From Hydractinia symbiolongicarpus (Eukaryota; Cnidaria; Hydrozoa; Anthoathecata; Hydractiniidae), in NCBI RefSeq assembly GCF_029227915.1, contig NC_079876.1, forward strand, positions 32,035,828 through 32,099,827: a stretch of 64,000 bases of DNA. Direction: 5' to 3'. The notes under the pieces were generated by a model. That model was given only the letters and a program-made list of their open reading frames with translations. It was not told where the DNA came from and searched no databases. This document shows positions 8,191 to 19,823 of this stretch, in pieces. Numbering within the stretch: the stretch's first letter is position 1; every line of letters begins with the position of its first letter. A program made the position numbers and the translations under genes.

Positions 8191-9354
8191 GCATTGGTGG
8201 TTCAGTGGTAGAATTCTCGCTTGCCACGCGGGAGACCGGGGTTCGATTCCCCCGCCAATGCATCGTGTTTTACCTACACCAGAAAATACCCTCCGTAAAA
8301 AAGAAAGGAAGGAAAATAAATAAAAAAACATAGCTGAGGAAAAGTGCTACGGCTGCTTGCATTCACCACCTCAAACCGCCCTGCTGGGCAGTGATAAAAT
8401 GCCGAGACCCGGGATTGAACCAGGGACCTTCATATCTTGAGTTTGACGCTCTCCCAACTGAGCTATCTCGGCCATGATCAATTCTATCACATGGCAAAGG
8501 TCTGTACGTTGTGATAGACACTTGACCAGATCAAAAAGAATGTTTGAAGATTCGCTGCGAGTAGGGTTCGAACCTACGCGGGAAGATCCCATTAGATTTC
8601 AAGTCTAACGCCTTAACCACTCGGCCATCGCAGCAGAAATTGCTGGGTAACCAGAATAATTCACCAGCTCACCACTCAGGTGCCGAAGAGGACAAAAAGC
8701 CAACTAGTAGGGGACACCCGGGTTTGAACCAGGGACCTCTCGATCTGCAGTCGAATGCTCTACCATTGAGCTATATCCCCAGCCAAGGACGGAATCCACG
8801 CACAAGGTATATAACATCAACGCGTGAGAGAGCAACTTAACTTAAAAAGTGTACACTTCCCGCACCGGGAATCGAACCCGGGCCGCCTGGGTGAAAACCA
8901 GAAATCCTAACCACTAGACCATGCGGGACACATTCGCACCACTAAGTAATTTAGATGTCATGCTTTTTCTGACAATTTGAACTAGCTCTGTCTTTCTGTT
9001 CGTGTCAAAAACACCTTTTTGCGTCCGCTGCGAGTAGGATTCGAACCTACGCGGGAAGATCCCATTTGATTTCTAGTCAAACGCCTTAACCACTCGGCCA
9101 TCGCAGCCTGACAAACCGCTGGCCATTGCCACAAGGCCGACCAGAAAGCACAACATTACTGCTAAAGGCACTGCCCGGATTTGAACCGGGGATCTCCTGT
9201 TTACTAGACAGGCGCTTTAACCGCTAAGCCACAGCGCCTGCCTGTTGGGAGATTTTGAAAATCTCAATATCACACGTCTGAAATGCCGTTAAGGCTACTA
9301 ACACACCGGGACGTGATACACTGTCACTCGGAAATTTTGGAAATGAGTAGTAAC
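8191..9354. repeat. Array unit 8
   Basis: Gly 8191-8262 (+, extra C, and U32 for C32 in the anticodon loop); minus strand: Phe-type with CAA anticodon 8400-8472, Ser(UGA) 8553-8634, Cys 8709-8780 (D-loop change), Glu 8857-8928, Ser(AGA) 9026-9107, Thr 9166-9238. Confidence 0.95.
8400..8472 (-). pseudogene. Phe-type tRNA with CAA (Leu) anticodon, unit 8
   Basis: The body is tRNA-Phe, but the anticodon loop reads CTCAAGA, giving anticodon CAA (plus-strand bases 8437-8439), which would read the leucine codon UUG. Two further changes in the anticodon stem give an A30-A40 mismatch. Acceptor, D and T arms and both Pol III boxes remain intact, so it could be transcribed. Mischarging with Phe or loss of function are both possible; a decaying copy is more likely. 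Confidence 0.75.
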
Positions 9355-10518
9355 GCATTGGTGGTTCAGTGGTAGAATTCTCGCTTGCCACGCGGGAGAC
9401 CGGGGTTCGATTCCCCCGCCAATGCATCGTGTTTTACCTACACCAGAAAATACCCTCCGTAAAAAAGAAAGGAAGGAAAATAAATAAAAAAACATAGCTG
9501 AGGAAAAGTGCTACGGCTGCTTGCATTCACCACCTCAAACCGCCCTGCTGGGCAGTGATAAAATGCCGAGACCCGGGATTGAACCAGGGACCTTCATATC
9601 TTGAGTTTGACGCTCTCCCAACTGAGCTATCTCGGCCATGATCAATTCTATCACATGGCAAAGGTCTGTACGTTGTGATAGACACTTGACCAGATCAAAA
9701 AGAATGTTTGAAGATTCGCTGCGAGTAGGGTTCGAACCTACGCGGGAAGATCCCATTAGATTTCAAGTCTAACGCCTTAACCACTCGGCCATCGCAGCAG
9801 AAATTGCTGGGTAACCAGAATAATTCACCAGCTCACCACTCAGGTGCCGAAGAGGACAAAAAGCCAACTAGTAGGGGACACCCGGGTTTGAACCAGGGAC
9901 CTCTCGATCTGCAGTCGAATGCTCTACCACTGAGCTATATCCCCAGCCAAGGACGGAATCCACGCACAGGGTATATAACATCAACGCGTGAGAGAGCAAC
10001 TTAACTTAAGAGATGTACACTTCCCGCACCGGGAATCGAACCCGGGCCGCCTGGGTGAAAACCAGAAATCCTAACCACTAGACCATGCGGGACACATTCG
10101 CACCACTAAGTAATTTAGATGTCATGCTTTTTCTGACAATTTGAACTAGCTCTGTCTTTCTGTTCGTGTCAAAAACACCTTTTTGCGTCCGCTGCGAGTA
10201 GGATTCGAACCTACGCGGGAAGATCCCATTTGATTTCTAGTCAAACGCCTTAACCACTCGGCCATCGCAGCCTGACAAACCGCTGGCCATTGCCACAAGG
10301 CCGACCAGAAAGCACAACATTACTGCTAAAGGCACTGCCCGGATTTGAACCGGGGATCTCCTGTTTACTAGACAGGCGCTTTAACCGCTAAGCCACAGCG
10401 CCTGCCTGTTGGGAGATTTTGAAAATCTCAATATCACACGTCTGAAATGCCGTTAAGGCTACTAACACACCGGGACGTGATACACTGTCACTCGGAAATT
10501 TTGGAAATGAGTAGTAAC
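9355..10518. repeat. Array unit 9
   Basis: Gly 9355-9426 (+, extra C, U32); minus strand: Phe-type CAA 9564-9636, Ser(UGA) 9717-9798, Cys 9873-9944, Glu 10021-10092, Ser(AGA) 10190-10271, Thr 10330-10402. Shares its Gly and Phe variants with unit 8, so the two are adjacent duplicates. The oligo-T after Glu is interrupted by G on the plus strand. Confidence 0.95.
9564..9636 (-). pseudogene. Phe-type tRNA with CAA anticodon, unit 9
   Basis: Same three anticodon-arm changes as the unit 8 copy, showing that the variant spread to the neighbouring unit by duplication or conversion. Confidence 0.75.
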
Positions 10519-10759
10519 GCATTGGTGGTTCAGTGGTAGAATTCTCGCCTGCCACGCGGGAGACCGGGGTTCGATTCCCCGCCAATGCATCGTGTTTTAC
10601 CTACACCAGAAAATACCCTCCGTAAAAAAGAAAGGAAGGAAAATAAATAAAAAAACATAGCTGAGGAAAAGAGCTACGGCTGCTTGCATTCACCACCTCA
10701 AACCGCCCTGCTAGGCAGTGACAAAATGCCGAGACCCGGGATTGAACCAGGGACCTTCT

Positions 10760-10794
<35 letters not shown>

Positions 10795-11679
10795 TCGGCC
10801 ATGATCAATTCTATCACATGGCAAAGGTCTGTACGTTGTGATAGACACTTGACCAGATCAAAAAGAATGTTTGAAGATTCGCTGCGAGTAGGGTTCGAAC
10901 CTACGCGGGAAGATCCCATTAGATTTCAAGTCTAACGCCTTAACCACTCGGCCATCGCAGCAGAAATTGCTGGGTAACCAGAATAATTCACCAGCTCACC
11001 ACTCAGGTGCCGAAGAGGACAAAAAGCCAACTAGTAGGGGACACCCGGGTTTGAACCAGGGACCTCTCGATCTGCAGTCGAATGCTCTACCACTGAGCTA
11101 TATCCCCAGCCAAGGACGGAATCAACGCACAAGGTATATAAGATCAACGCGTGAGAGAGCAACTTAACTTAAAAAATGTACACTTCCCGCACCGGGAATC
11201 GAACCCGGGCCGCCTGGGTGAAAACCAGAAATCCTAACCACTAGACCATGCGGGACACATTCGCACCACTAAGTAATTTAGATGTCATGCTTTTTCTGAC
11301 AATTTGAACTAGCTCTGTCTTTCTGTTCGTACAAAAACACCTTTTTGCGTCCGCTGCGAGTAGGATTCGAACCTACGCGGGAAGATCCCATTTGATTTCT
11401 AGTCAAACGCCTTAACCACTCGGCCATCGCAGCCTGACAAACCGCTGGCCATTGCCACAAGGCCGACCAGAAAGCACAACATTACTGCTAAAGGCACTGC
11501 CCGGATTTGAACCGGGATCTCCTGTTTACTAGACAGGCGCTTTAACCGCTAAGCCACAGCGCCTGCCTGTTGGGAGATTTTGAAAATCTCAATATCACAC
11601 GTCTGAAATGCCGTTAAGGCTACTAACACACCGGGACGTGATACACTGTCACTCGGAAATTTTGGAAATGAGTAGTAAC
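10519..11679. repeat. Array unit 10 (1,161 bp)
   Basis: Gly 10519-10589 (+); minus strand: Phe 10727-10799 (A29-A41 mismatch), Ser(UGA) 10880-10961, Cys 11036-11107, Glu 11184-11255, Ser(AGA) 11352-11433, Thr 11492-11563 (one base shorter in the variable region, 72 nt). A one-base loss also lies before Ser(AGA). Confidence 0.95.
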
Positions 11680-12843
11680 GCATTGGTGGTTCAGTGGTAG
11701 AATTCTCGCCTGCCACGCGGTAGACCGGGGTTCGATTCCCCCGCCAATGCATCGTGTTTTACCTACACCAGAAAATACCCTCCGTAAAAAAGAAAGGAAG
11801 GAAAATAAATAAAAAAACATAGCTGAGGAAAAGTGCTACGGCTGCTTGCATTCACCACCTCAAACCGCCCTGCTTGACAGTGATAAAATGCCGAGACCCG
11901 GGATTGAACCAGGGACCTTCGGATCTTTAGTCTGACGCTCTCCCAACTGAGCTATCTCGGCCATGATCAATTCTATCACATGGCAAAGGTCTGTACGTTG
12001 TGATAGACACTTGACCAGATCAAAAAGAATGTTTGAAGATTCGCTGCGAGTAGGGTTCGAACCTACGCGGGAAGATCCCATTAGATTTCAAGTCTAACGC
12101 CTTAACCACTCGGCCATCGCAGCAGAAATTGCTGGGTAACCAGAATAATTCACCAGCTCACCACTCAGGTGCCGAAGAGGACAAAAAGCCAACTAGTAGG
12201 GGACACCCGGGTTTGAACCAGGGACCTCTCGATCTGCAGTCGAATGCTCTACCACTGAGCTATATCCCCAGCCAAGGACGGAATCCACGCACAGGGTATA
12301 TAACATCAACGCGTGAGAGAGCAACTTAACTTAAAAAATGTACACTTCCCGCACCGGGAATCGAACCCGGGCCGCCTGGGTGAAAACCAGAAATCCTAAC
12401 CACTAGACCATGCGGGACACATTCGCACCACTAAGTAATTTAGATGTCATGCTTTTTCTGACAATTTGAACTAGCTCTGTCTTTCTGTTCGTGTCAAAAA
12501 CACCTTTTTGCGTCCGCTGCGAGTAGGATTCGAACCTACGCGGGAAGATCCCATTTGATTTCTAGTCAAACGCCTTAACCACTCGGCCATCGCAGCCTGA
12601 CAAACCGCTGGCCATTGCCACAAGGCCGACCAGAAAGCACAACATTACTGCTAAAGGCACTGCCCGGATTTGAACCGGGGATCTCCTGTTTACTAGACAG
12701 GCGCTTTAACCGCTAAGCCACAGCGCCTGCCTGTTGGGAGATTTTGAAAATCTCAATATCACACGTCTGAAATGCCGTTAAGGCTACTAACACACCGGGA
12801 CGTGATACACTGTCACTCGGAAATTTTGGAAATGAGTAGTAAC
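11680..12843. repeat. Array unit 11
   Basis: Gly 11680-11751 (+, extra C and C27-U43 mismatch); minus strand: Phe-type AAA 11889-11961, Ser(UGA) 12042-12123, Cys 12198-12269, Glu 12346-12417, Ser(AGA) 12515-12596, Thr 12655-12727. Confidence 0.95.
11889..11961 (-). pseudogene. Phe-type tRNA with AAA anticodon, unit 11
   Basis: Anticodon GAA has become AAA (plus-strand 11926-11928), still a phenylalanine (UUU) anticodon. A second change makes an A29-C41 mismatch in the anticodon stem, so function is doubtful. Confidence 0.7.
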
Positions 12844-13069
12844 GCATTGGTGGTTCAGTGGTAGAATTCTCGCTTGCCACGCGGGAGACCGGGGTTCGAT
12901 TCCCCCGCCAATGCATCGCGTTTTACCTACACCAGAAAATACCCTCCGTAAAAAAGAAAGGAAGGAAAATAAATAAAAAAACATAGCTGAGGAAAAGTGC
13001 TACGGCTGCTTGCATTCACCACCTCAAACCACCCTGCTGGGCAGTGATAAAATGCCGAGACCCGGGATT

Positions 13070-13120
<51 letters not shown>

Positions 13121-14007
13121 TCGGCCATGATCAATTCTATCACATGGCAAAGGTCTGTACGTTGTGATAGACACTTGACCAGATCAAAAAGAATGTTTGA
13201 AGATTCGCTGCGAGTAGGGTTCGAACCTACGCGGGAAGATCCCATTAGATTTCAAGTCGAACACCTTAACCACTCGGCCATCGCAGCAGAAATTGCTGGG
13301 TAACCAGAATAATTCACCAGCTCACCACTCAGGTGCCGAAGAGGACAAAAAGCCAACTAGTAGGGGACACCCGGGTTTGAACCAGGGACCTCTCGATCTG
13401 CAGTCGAATGCTCTACCACTGAGCTATATCCCCAGCCAAGGACGGAATCCACGCACAGGGTATATAACATCAACGCGTGAGAGAGCAACTTAACTTAAAA
13501 AATGTACACTTCCCGCACCGGGAATCGAACCCGGGCCGCCTGGGTGAAAACCAGAAATCCTAACCACTAGACCATGCAGGACACATTCGCAGCACTGAGT
13601 AATTTAGATGTCATGCTTTTTCTGACAATTTGAACTAGCTCTGTCTTTCTGTTCGTGTCAAAAACACCTTTTTGCGTCCGCTGCGAGTAGGATTCGAACC
13701 TACGCGGGAAGATCCCATTTGATTTCTAGTCAAACGCCTTAACCACTGGGCCATCGCAGCCTGACAAACCGTTGGCCATTGCCACAAGGCCGACCAGAAA
13801 GCACAACATTACTGCTAAAGGCACTGCCCGGATTTGAACCGGGGATCTCCTGTTTACTAGACAGGCGCTTTAACCGCTAAGCCACAGCGCCTGCCTGTTG
13901 GGAGATTTTGAAAATCTCAATATCACACGTCTGAAATGCCGTTAAGGCTACTAACACACCGGGACGTGATACACTGTCACTCGGAAATTTTGGAAATGAG
14001 TAGGAAC
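12844..14007. repeat. Array unit 12
   Basis: Gly 12844-12915 (+, extra C, U32); minus strand: Phe 13053-13125, Ser(UGA) 13206-13287 (C29-U41 mismatch), Cys 13362-13433, Glu 13510-13581 (acceptor pair becomes U-G), Ser(AGA) 13679-13760 (D-arm change), Thr 13819-13891. Confidence 0.95.
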
Positions 14008-14232
14008 GCATTGGTGGTTCAGTGGTAGAATTCTCGCCTGCCACGCGGGAGACCGGGGTTCGATTCCCCGCCAATGCATCGTGTTTTACCTACACCAGAA
14101 AATACCCTCCGTAAAAAAGAAAGGAAGGAAAATAAATAAAAAAACATAGCTGAGGAAAAGTGCTACGGCTGCTTGCATTCACCACCTCAAACCGCCCTGC
14201 TGGGCAGTGATAAAATGCCGAGACCCGGGATT

Positions 14233-14283
<51 letters not shown>

Positions 14284-15170
14284 TCGGCCATGATCAATTC
14301 TATAACATGGCAAAGGTCTGTACGTTGTGATAGACACTTGACCAGATCAAAAAGAATGTTTGAAGATTCGCTGCGAGTAGGGTTCGAACCTACGCGGGAA
14401 GATCCCATTAGATTTCAAGTCTAACGCCTTAACCACTCGGCCATCGCAGCAGAAATTGCTGGGTAACCAGAATAATTCACCAGCTCACCACTCAGGTGCC
14501 GAAGAGGACAAAAAGCCAACTAGTAGGGGACACCCGGGTTTGAACCAGGGACCTCTCGATCTGCAGTCGAATGCTCTACCACTGAGCTATATCCCCAGCC
14601 AAGGACGGAATCCACGCACAGGGTATATAACATCAACGCGTGAGAGAACAACTTAACTTAAAAAATGTACACTTCCCGCACCGGGAATCGAACCCGGGCC
14701 GCCTGAGTGAAAACCAGAAATCCTAACCACTAGACCATGCGGGACACATTCGCACCACTAAGTAATTTAGATGTCATGCTTTTTCTGACAATTTGAACTA
14801 GCTCTGTCTTTCTGTTCGTGTCAAAAACACCTTTTTGCGTCCGCTGCGAGTAGGATTCGAACCTACGCGGGAAGATCCCATTTGATTTCTAGTCAAACGC
14901 CTTAACCGCTCGGCCATCGCAGCCTGACAAACCGCTGGCCATTGCCACAAGGCCGACCAGAAAGCACAACATTACTGCTAAAGGCACTGCCCGGATTTGA
15001 ACCGGGGATCTCCTGTTTACTAGACAGGCGCTTTAACCGCTAAGCCACAGCGCCTGCCTGTTGGGAGATTTTGAAAATCTCAATATCACACGTCTGAAAT
15101 GCCGTTAGGGCTACTAACACACCGGGACGTGATACACTGTCACTCGGAAATTTTGGAAATGAGTAGTAAC
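14008..15170. repeat. Array unit 13
   Basis: Gly 14008-14078 (+); minus strand: Phe 14216-14288, Ser(UGA) 14369-14450, Cys 14525-14596, Glu 14673-14744 (G31-U39 wobble), Ser(AGA) 14842-14923 (D-loop change), Thr 14982-15054. Confidence 0.95.
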
Positions 15171-15378
15171 GCATTGGTGGTTCAGTGGTAGAATTCTCGC
15201 CTGCCACGCGGGAGACCGGGGTTCGAATCCCCGCCAATGCATCGTGTTTTACCTACACCAGAAAATACCCTCCGTAAAAAAGAAAGGAAGGAAAATAAAT
15301 AAAAAAACATAGCTGAGGAAAAGTGCTACGGCTGCTTGCATTCACCACCTCAAACCGCCCTACTGGGCGGTGATAAAA

Positions 15379-15451
15379 TGCCGAGACCCGGGATTGAACC
15401 AGGGACCTTCAGATCTTCCGTCTGACGCTCTCCCAACTGAGCTATCTCGGC
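15379..15451 (-). pseudogene. tRNA-Phe without U33, unit 14
   Basis: The loop reads CGGAAGA: anticodon GAA is kept, but the invariant U33 of the U-turn is G. Translation by this copy is unlikely. Confidence 0.7.
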
Positions 15452-15835
15452 CATGATCAATTCTATCACATGGCAAAGGTCTGTACGTTGTGATAGACAC
15501 TTGACCAGATCAAAAAGAATGTTTGAAGATTCGCTGCGAGTAGGGTTCGAACCTACGCGGGAAGATCCCATTAGATTTCAAGTCTAACGCCTTAACCACT
15601 CGGCCATCGCAGCAGAAATTGCTGGGTAACCAGAATAATTCACCAGCTCACCACTCAGGTGCCGAAGAGGACAAAAAGCCAACTAGTAGGGGACACCCGG
15701 GTTTGAACCAGGGACCTCTCGATCTGCAGTCGAATGCTCTACCACTGAGCTATATCTCCAGCCAAGGACGGAATCCACGCACAGGGTATATAACATCAAC
15801 GCGTGAGAGAGCAACTTAACTTAAAAAATGTACAC

Positions 15836-15906
15836 TTCCCGCACCGGGATCGAACCCGGGCCGCCTGGGTGAAAACCAGAAATCCTAACCAGTAGACCAT
15901 GCGGGA
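15836..15906 (-). pseudogene. tRNA-Glu with shortened T loop, unit 14
   Basis: One base is missing from the T loop (six instead of seven), which also shortens the B box; the D loop has one further change. 71 nt. Poor transcription and folding are expected. Confidence 0.7.
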
Positions 15907-16332
15907 CACATTCGCACCACTAAGTAATTTAGATGTCATGCTTTTTCTGACAATTTGAACTAGCTCTGTCTTTCTGTTCGTGTCAAAAACACCTTTTTGC
16001 GTCCGCTGCGAGTAGGATTCGAACCTACGCGGGAAGATCCCATTTGATTTCTAGTCAAACGCCTTAACCACTCGGCCATCGCAGCCTGACAAACCGCTGG
16101 CCATTGCCACAAGGCCGACCAGAAAGCACAACATTACTGCTAAAGGCACTGCCCGGATTTGAACCGGGGATCTCCTGTTTACTAGACAGGCGCTTTAACC
16201 GCTAAGCCACAGCGCCTGCCTGTTGGGAGATTTTGAAAATCTCAATATCACACGTCTGAAATGCCGTTAAGGCTACTAACACACCGGGACGTGATACACT
16301 GTCACTCGGAAATTTTGGAAATGAGTAGTAAC

Positions 16333-16562
16333 GCATTGGTGGTTCAGTGGTAGAATTCTCGCCTGCCACGCGGGAGACCGGGGTTCGATTCCCCGCCAAT
16401 GCATCGTGTTTTACCTACACCAGAAAATACCCTCCGTAAAAAAGAAAGGAAGGAAAATAAATAAAAAAACATAGCTGAGGAAAAGTGCTACGGCTGCTTG
16501 CATTCACCACCTCAAACCGCCCTGCTGGGCAGTGATAAAATGCAGATACCCGGGATTGAACG

Positions 16563-16593
<31 letters not shown>

Positions 16594-17495
16594 TCCAACT
16601 GAGCTATCTCGGCCATGATCAATTCTATCACATGGCAAAGGTCTGTACGTTGTGATAGACACTTGACCAGATCAAAAAGAATGTTTGAAGATTCGCTGCG
16701 AGTAGGGTTCGAACCTACGCGGGAAGATCCCATTAGATTTCAAGTCTAACGCCTTAAGCACTCGGCCATCGCAGCAGAAATTGCTGGGTAACCAGAATAA
16801 TTCACCAGCTCACCATTCAGGTGCCGAAGAGGACAAAAAGCCAACTAGTAGGGGACACCCGGGTTTGAACCAGGGACCTCTCGATCTGCAGTCGAATGCT
16901 CTACCACTGAGCTATATCCCCAGCCAAGGACGGAATCCACGCACAGGGTATATAACATCAACGCGTGAGAGAGCAACTTAACTTAAAAAATGTACACTTC
17001 CCGCACCGGGAATCGAACCCGGGCCGCCTGGGTGAAAACCAGAAATCCTAACCACTAGACCATGCGGGACACATTCGCACCACTAAGTAATTTAGATGTC
17101 ATGCTTTTTCTGACAATTTGAACTAGCTCTGTCTTTCTGTTCGTGTCAAAAACACCTTTTTGCGTCCGCTGCGAGTAGGATTCGAACCTACGCGGGAAGA
17201 TCCCATTTGATTTCTAGTCAAACGCCTTAACCACTCGGCCATCGCAGCCTGACAAACCGCTGGCCATTGCCACAAGGCCGACCAGAAAGCACAACATTAC
17301 TGCTAAAGGCACTGCCCGGATTTGAACCGGGGATCTCCTGTTTACTAGACAGGCGCTTTAACCGCTAAGCCACAGCGCCTGCCTGTTGGGAGATTTTGAA
17401 AATCTCAATATCACACGTCTGAAATGCCGTTAAGGCTACTAACACACCGGGACGTGATACACTGTCACTCGGAAATTTTGGAAATGGGTAGTAAC
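16333..17495. repeat. Array unit 15 (copy of unit 6)
   Basis: Gly 16333-16403 (+); minus strand: Phe 16541-16613 (degenerate as in unit 6), Ser(UGA) 16694-16775, Cys 16850-16921, Glu 16998-17069, Ser(AGA) 17167-17248, Thr 17307-17379. Confidence 0.95.
16541..16613 (-). pseudogene. Degenerate tRNA-Phe, unit 15
   Basis: Copy of the unit 6 pseudogene in the second nine-unit block. Confidence 0.75.
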
Positions 17496-17721
17496 GCATT
17501 GGTGGTTCAGTGGTAGAATTCTCGCCTGCCACGCGGGAGACCGGGGTTCGATTCCCCCGCCAATGCATCTTGTTTTACCTACACCAGAAAATACCCTCCG
17601 TAAAAAAGAAAGGAAGGAAAATAAATAAAAAAACATAGCTGAGGAAAAGTGCTACGGCTGCTTGCATTCACCACCTCAAACCGCCCTGCTGGGCAGTGAT
17701 AAAATTCCGTGACCCGGGATT

Positions 17722-17772
<51 letters not shown>

Positions 17773-18659
17773 TCGGCCATGATCAATTCTATCACATGGC
17801 AAAGGTCTGTACGTTGTGATAGACACTTGACCAGATCAAAAAGAATGTTTGAAGATTCGCTGCGAGTAGGGTTCGAACCTACGCGGGAAGATCCCATTAG
17901 ATTTCAAGTCTAACGCCTTAACCACTCGGCCATCGCAGCAGAAATTGCTGGGTAGCCAGAATAATTCACCAGCTCACCACTCATGTGCCGAAGAGGACAA
18001 AAAGCCAACTAGTAGGGGACACCCGGGTTTGAACCAGGGACCTCTCGATCTGCAGTCGAATGCTCTACCACTGAGCTATATCCCCAGCCAAGGACGGAAT
18101 CCACGCACAGGGTATATAACATCAACGCGTGAGAGAGCAACTTAACTTAAAAAATGTACACTTTCCGCACCGGGAATCGAACCCGGGCCGCCTGGGTGAA
18201 AACCAGAAATCCTAACCACTAGACCATGCGGGACACATTCGCACCACTAAGTAATTTAGATGTCATGCTTTTTCTGACAATTTGAACTAGCTCTGTCTTT
18301 CTGTTCGTGTCAAAAACACCTTTTTGCGTCCGCTGCGAGTAGGATTCGAACCTACGCGGGAAGATCCCATTTGATTTCTAGTCAAACGCCTTAACCACTC
18401 GGCCATCGCAGCCTGACAAACCGCTGGCCATTGCCACAAGGCCGACCAGAAAGCACAACATTACTGCTAAAGGCACTGCCCGGATTTGAACCGGGGATCT
18501 CCTGTTTACTAGACAGGCGCTTTAACCGCTAAGCCACAGCGCCTGCCTGTTGGGAGATTTTGAAAATCTCAATATCACACGTCTGAAATGCCGTTAAGGC
18601 TACTAACACACCGGGACGTGATACACTGTCACTCGGAAATTTTGGAAATGAGTAGTAAC
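17496..18659. repeat. Array unit 16 (copy of unit 7)
   Basis: Gly 17496-17567 (+, extra C); minus strand: Phe 17705-17777 (two acceptor mismatches), Ser(UGA) 17858-17939, Cys 18014-18085, Glu 18162-18233 (C2-A71 mismatch, normal A37), Ser(AGA) 18331-18412, Thr 18471-18543. Confidence 0.95.
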
Positions 18660-19823
18660 GCATTGGTGGTTCAGTGGTAGAATTCTCGCTTGCCACGCGG
18701 GAGACCGGGGTTCGATTCCCCCGCCAATGCATCGTGTTTTACCTACACCAGAAAATACCCTCCGTAAAAAAGAAAGGAAGGAAAATAAATAAAAAAACAT
18801 AGCTGAGGAAAAGTGCTACGGCTGCTTGCATTCACCACCTCAAACCGCCCTGCTGGGCAGTGATAAAATGCCGAGACCCGGGATTGAACCAGGGACCTTC
18901 ATATCTTGAGTTTGACGCTCTCCCAACTGAGCTATCTCGGCCATGATCAATTCTATCACATGGCAAAGGTCTGTACGTTGTGATAGACACTTGACCAGAT
19001 CAAAAAGAATGTTTGAAGATTCGCTGCGAGTAGGGTTCGAACCTACGCGGGAAGATCCCATTAGATTTCAAGTCTAACGCCTTAACCACTCGGCCATCGC
19101 AGCAGAAATTGCTGGGTAACCAGAATAATTCACCAGCTCACCACTCAGGTGCCGAAGAGGACAAAAAGCCAACTAGTAGGGGACACCCGGGTTTGAACCA
19201 GGGACCTCTCGATCTGCAGTCGAATGCTCTACCATTGAGCTATATCCCCAGCCAAGGACGGAATCCACGCACAAGGTATATAACATCAACGCGTGAGAGA
19301 GCAACTTAACTTAAAAAGTGTACACTTCCCGCACCGGGAATCGAACCCGGGCCGCCTGGGTGAAAACCAGAAATCCTAACCACTAGACCATGCGGGACAC
19401 ATTCGCACCACTAAGTAATTTAGATGTCATGCTTTTTCTGACAATTTGAACTAGCTCTGTCTTTCTGTTCGTGTCAAAAACACCTTTTTGCGTCCGCTGC
19501 GAGTAGGATTCGAACCTACGCGGGAAGATCCCATTTGATTTCTAGTCAAACGCCTTAACCACTCGGCCATCGCAGCCTGACAAACCGCTGGCCATTGCCA
19601 CAAGGCCGACCAGAAAGCACAACATTACTGCTAAAGGCACTGCCCGGATTTGAACCGGGGATCTCCTGTTTACTAGACAGGCGCTTTAACCGCTAAGCCA
19701 CAGCGCCTGCCTGTTGGGAGATTTTGAAAATCTCAATATCACACGTCTGAAATGCCGTTAAGGCTACTAACACACCGGGACGTGATACACTGTCACTCGG
19801 AAATTTTGGAAATGAGTAGTAAC
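18660..19823. repeat. Array unit 17 (copy of unit 8)
   Basis: Gly 18660-18731 (+, extra C, U32); minus strand: Phe-type CAA 18869-18941, Ser(UGA) 19022-19103, Cys 19178-19249, Glu 19326-19397, Ser(AGA) 19495-19576, Thr 19635-19707. Confidence 0.95.
18869..18941 (-). pseudogene. Phe-type tRNA with CAA anticodon, unit 17
   Basis: Copy of the unit 8 variant in the second nine-unit block. Confidence 0.75.

Larger units (their letters stand above)
5864..16332. repeat. Nine-unit block, first copy (units 6-14)
   Basis: 10,469 bp whose private variants all recur at +10,469. They include the degenerate Phe of unit 6, the Phe(CAA) genes of units 8-9, the deletions in unit 10 Ser(AGA) flank and Thr, and the short Glu of unit 14. 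The only difference I saw is the base at 7728. The left breakpoint lies between a mismatch at 5762 and the first shared variant near 6074; block edges are given at Gly starts for convenience. Confidence 0.9.
15171..16332. repeat. Array unit 14 (1,162 bp)
   Basis: Gly 15171-15241 (+, T-loop U59 to A); minus strand: Phe 15379-15451 (U33 lost), Ser(UGA) 15532-15613, Cys 15688-15759 (A3-C70 mismatch), Glu 15836-15906 (T loop one base short), Ser(AGA) 16004-16085, Thr 16144-16216. Last unit of the first 9-unit block. Confidence 0.95.
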
